Below, in pieces: positions 61,496 to 64,000 of a stretch of 64,000 nt of DNA. The stretch is taken from the NCBI RefSeq assembly GCF_001953175.1, contig NZ_CP018258.1, forward strand, positions 248,001 through 312,000, given 5' to 3'. Source of the stretch: Dehalogenimonas formicexedens. Its GTDB lineage: Bacteria; Chloroflexota; Dehalococcoidia; Dehalococcoidales; Dehalococcoidaceae. The notes beneath the pieces are model-generated. The model was given only the letters and a program-made list of their open reading frames with translations, did not search any database and was not told the origin of the DNA. The position numbers and the translations under genes are program-made. The first letter of the stretch is position 1. Each line of letters starts with the position of its first letter.

Positions 61496-62923
61496 CTACT
61501 TCGCGTCATACCGTACCCACTGTCCCTGGGTTATATCTTGATCGAATGGGAGCATATCTCGTTTCCACCATTCATCCGGAGACAACTCGGTATTATAACC
61601 GAAGAATTCGTCCATGGTGGTGAAAAACCCGTTGAAGATGGATGTGTTGGATAGAGTGACATGGACAAATTTATGGATCAGGGCTTCTTCGAGCTTGGAA
61701 AAAGTGCAAGCTCGCATGCAAGTATTCCAATTTCCTAAACGACAAATATTAACGTCGCTTCCGTTCCCGTTCGCCCTGCAAGTGGCGCCGTTCACCTGAA
61801 ATCGTTTTGCTCCGATGTTGTTAAAGACACCTAATGTCTCGTAGGTTGGTTCTTTTTCAAGGGAAAGAGATTGGGTTGGGCATGCTCGGGCGCATTTCAT
61901 GCAAGTGGCGCAAAACCGGAAGATGCCGGCATCAATGGGTTTTGTCGGTGTCAATGGCATGTCCGTAAAAATCATTCCGGGCCGGGGGGAAGGACCAGCG
62001 ATTGGAGCAATGGCACTCAACATTCTTGATTGTTCATGACTCCCGCCCAGTACCGCGAAACCGGTTTTGGTCGTCAACGATTGATTGGAAGTTTGGCCTA
62101 CTGATTGGTAACCGAGGCCCCTGGTAAATTCCATGAGCTGGCTCTGCATATTGAAGAAATGTTCGTAACAACGAGCTAAATCACCAAGAGGTTCAGCCAC
62201 CCGGGTATTTGTTCTGACGGAACCCGGAACATAAAACACCACAACATAACGAACCGAATTGGGGATTGATTTTTTGGTTGCGCTCAAAGCCGGGACCGGA
62301 ATGTCTTCGAATTCAATCTTCCTACCGTCATGATCGTAAGACCAGACCAGTTTTTGTGTGGTGGCAGTGTCCAATTCGACGACGTTAAAATGGGTTGCAC
62401 CCCAAATTTTGGCGGCGTTTCGAAGCATGCGGTAGTTTTCCTCGGGTGAACCTTGCCACTTCGGCACTCCACGACTTTCCGGAGTAGCGGCCTTTTGGGG
62501 TCCCAGAAAGCTGTACGTGGTACCCATAGCCCCTCGGGCAGTCGTAATCGCTTTGTCGCGCAGCGCGTAACCTGGCTTATTTTGTTTAAAATATTTATCG
62601 CTTACTTCGTTGTAAAGGGCATTTTGGGCATTGAGGACCTCAAGTCCTTTTGCGGCATCGCCGTTTCCAAAGTATTTCGCCAGTCCGTCCTGGAAGGCGC
62701 CGTTTCTTTGATCATACCTCTCCATCAGCTGGTAATCGATATCCACTACCGGCTTATCGACTTCTTTAACCCACCATGGTTGAGATCGATCCGGGTCAGA
62801 GCTTGCCAATTCGTCCAAATCATTGAATCGGGGAGCTAATGCCGACGCGCCGATCCCTGCTCCAGTCAGTCCCAGGCCTTTCATGAATGCTCTTCGGCTG
62901 ATGGTTGAATGAAATCCTGACAT
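61496..62923 (-). CDS. rdhA: Reductive dehalogenase catalytic subunit RdhA
   Basis: A 475-aa protein with GGAGGGAGG before ATG 62923. Tat leader SRRAFMKGLGLTGAG; WQGSPEENYRML; MPLTPTKPIDAGIFRFC, then CATCMKCARACPTQS (cluster 1) and a widely spaced second cluster, CRANGNGSDVNICR then CMRACTF. Exported corrinoid/Fe-S dehalogenase. No rdhB nearby. It follows another rdhA on the same strand after a terminator-like palindrome. Confidence 0.9.
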   Translation of the reverse strand: MSGFHSTISRRAFMKGLGLTGAGIGASALAPRFNDLDELASSDPDRSQPWWVKEVDKPVVDIDYQLMERYDQRNGAFQDGLAKYFGNGDAAKGLEVLNAQNALYNEVSDKYFKQNKPGYALRDKAITTARGAMGTTYSFLGPQKAATPESRGVPKWQGSPEENYRMLRNAAKIWGATHFNVVELDTATTQKLVWSYDHDGRKIEFEDIPVPALSATKKSIPNSVRYVVVFYVPGSVRTNTRVAEPLGDLARCYEHFFNMQSQLMEFTRGLGYQSVGQTSNQSLTTKTGFAVLGGSHEQSRMLSAIAPIAGPSPRPGMIFTDMPLTPTKPIDAGIFRFCATCMKCARACPTQSLSLEKEPTYETLGVFNNIGAKRFQVNGATCRANGNGSDVNICRLGNWNTCMRACTFSKLEEALIHKFVHVTLSNTSIFNGFFTTMDEFFGYNTELSPDEWWKRDMLPFDQDITQGQWVRYDAK

Positions 62924-62997
62924 CTAAACCTCCCTCCTACGATATTTCTCGCATTTTGATCTGCTTGGATCCGATTCCGTGAGAACTACCGATGCAA

Positions 62998-63026
62998 TCA
63001 ACACGGGAGGCTATCTCCCGTGTTGA
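62998..63026 (-). terminator. Terminator-like palindrome between two rdhA genes
   Basis: TCAACACGGGAG and its complement with a 5-base centre, 39 bases after the stop of the upstream rdhA; no T run, so it may need a helper factor or act as an RNA stabiliser. Confidence 0.6.
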
Positions 63027-63064
63027 TTGACACAAACCTAACTTTTCAACGTATCCGTCGATAC

Positions 63065-64000
63065 TTAGTAAAGGTAGGTCTTATCGAATTGGAACGTAGG
63101 CACATCATGTGTCCACCATTCATCCGGGTTCCGGGTTCCAAACCCGAAAGCATCGTGCATGTTGGCGAAGAAGCTGTTGAAGATAGGAGTAACAGACTGA
63201 GTACCTCTCACTATCTGATGAATCAATGCTTCATTGCCCCCATTGAAGACGCAGGTACCATGGCAGTTTTTGCATCTCGGGCAGCGGAAGTTGAACAATC
63301 TCCATCCCTTGTATCCGGGAACATAATTCTTCAACCGCTCTTCTTCGGGGCTCTCATGATCCCACCTCTTGTCCCCGAACGGCATGCTTTCGTAAGGACA
63401 CATACTGGCGCAAGTCATGCATTTAACGCAGAAACGAGCGATGCCTGCATCGACCGGCTTGGTTGGCGCCAATGGCATATCGGTGACAATACGACCCATC
63501 CATCTGAACAGGTTGCCGTGACTATAGGATGTGGCCACCATCGAAGACCTGGAGTGTTCGGCAATGCCGCTCATAGCTGCGACGCTGTCAGAATTTGTAC
63601 AGTTGCCCGCCTCGATGTGTAGGTAACCCATGGAGCCCATAAAGTAATGGACATTCGCTTGCACTTTATGCCCATGGCAATAGCCGCTATAAGTAGGAGC
63701 GGGAGCATGTCGAACGTAATCTGTCGCTTCCAAACAAGAATACATAACCACGTATTTAGCTTTATTTGGGATTACGGATTCACTCTTGTCTTCCGAAGGT
63801 TGATCGACGTCTTTGAAGTTGAACGGCGCGCCGGAGGTTGAATTCTTATGGAAGAGCTTGCGTGATTTATCGTCGATCTCCATAACCCGAACGCGGGTGG
63901 CGCCGAAAAACTTGAAAGCGTTGGTAAGGGTCTGAAGATTTTCTTCCGGAGTACCCTGCCATTTTGTCGTTCCCCGGCTTTCCGGTGTAGGGATTGTTAC
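63065..64000 (-). CDS. rdhA: Reductive dehalogenase catalytic subunit RdhA (N-terminus outside the window)
   Basis: The open frame runs to the right edge; 311 codons are visible. The visible N-terminal part has RGTTKWQGTPEENLQTL, the RdhA motif. Later come MPLAPTKPVDAGIARFC, CVKCMTCASMCPYES (cluster 1) and CPRCKNCHGTCVF (cluster 2), then WWTHDVPTFQFDKTYLY at the end. The leader and first third lie beyond 64000. Family assignment is secure; no rdhB follows. Confidence 0.9.
   Translation of the reverse strand, partial: VTIPTPESRGTTKWQGTPEENLQTLTNAFKFFGATRVRVMEIDDKSRKLFHKNSTSGAPFNFKDVDQPSEDKSESVIPNKAKYVVMYSCLEATDYVRHAPAPTYSGYCHGHKVQANVHYFMGSMGYLHIEAGNCTNSDSVAAMSGIAEHSRSSMVATSYSHGNLFRWMGRIVTDMPLAPTKPVDAGIARFCVKCMTCASMCPYESMPFGDKRWDHESPEEERLKNYVPGYKGWRLFNFRCPRCKNCHGTCVFNGGNEALIHQIVRGTQSVTPIFNSFFANMHDAFGFGTRNPDEWWTHDVPTFQFDKTYLY

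Overview
The window looks like chromosomal DNA of an organohalide-respiring Dehalococcoidia bacterium, most likely Dehalogenimonas. It carries five reductive dehalogenase A genes (rdhA) with the twin-arginine SRR-x-FM leader, one rdhB membrane anchor, a B12-dependent ribonucleotide reductase and several radical SAM proteins. The genus is inferred from gene content; no rRNA or marker phylogeny is available here.

Region 1 (1-9169, + strand) is a virion-like module of an integrated element. It encodes structural-looking proteins, a subtilisin-type protease, small membrane proteins, a tyrosine recombinase carrying a zinc ribbon, tail-fibre-like proteins, and a DUF192/ArdC-type fusion that may be an anti-restriction protein. 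Region 2 (9195-14500) is accessory cargo: a SIR2-domain protein that may be a defence gene, a sigma-like protein, a stand-alone sliding-clamp (DnaN-like) protein and two small genes of the kind found on plasmids and ICEs.

Region 3 (14534-26354, - strand) is the most striking part. It is one compact operon behind a near-consensus promoter: HTH protein, DUF4007 protein, very large P-loop ATPase, PAPS-reductase/DndC-like sulfurtransferase, PLD-DEAD/DEAH helicase, a 59-aa protein nested over two gene junctions, a DndD-like SMC-type ATPase, a 174-aa protein, and finally a full sigma-70 factor overlapping the last gene. It looks like a sulfur-based DNA modification/defence system related to Dnd and type 4 BREX but with a different gene set, and with its own sigma factor.

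Region 4 (26494-34889) holds a seven-bladed repeat protein, an unusual S2P-PDZ-Lon fusion, a large repeat-rich surface protein, a coiled-coil protein, and a CcdA/thioredoxin-like lipoprotein pair. The lipoprotein has an in-frame TGA exactly where the first redox Cys should be, followed by a hairpin that fits a bacterial SECIS: a candidate selenoprotein.

Region 5 (35134-39418) is an rdhAB operon continuing into an isomerase-like protein, a 58-aa membrane protein and two radical SAM paralogues. Three 21-bp tandem repeats lie in front of it. Region 6 (39468-53448) is mostly housekeeping: NrdJ, ferredoxin-like protein, lipoprotein, PlsY, membrane glycosyltransferase, FtsH, a frameshifted AbrB-type regulator, an RND exporter and a response regulator. 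Region 7 (53529-64000) is a reductive dehalogenase island with four rdhA genes (none with an adjacent rdhB), two YkgJ-type cysteine-cluster paralogues and two radical SAM proteins. Two promoters here share an identical inverted repeat placed identically against the -35 box, pointing to one common regulator.
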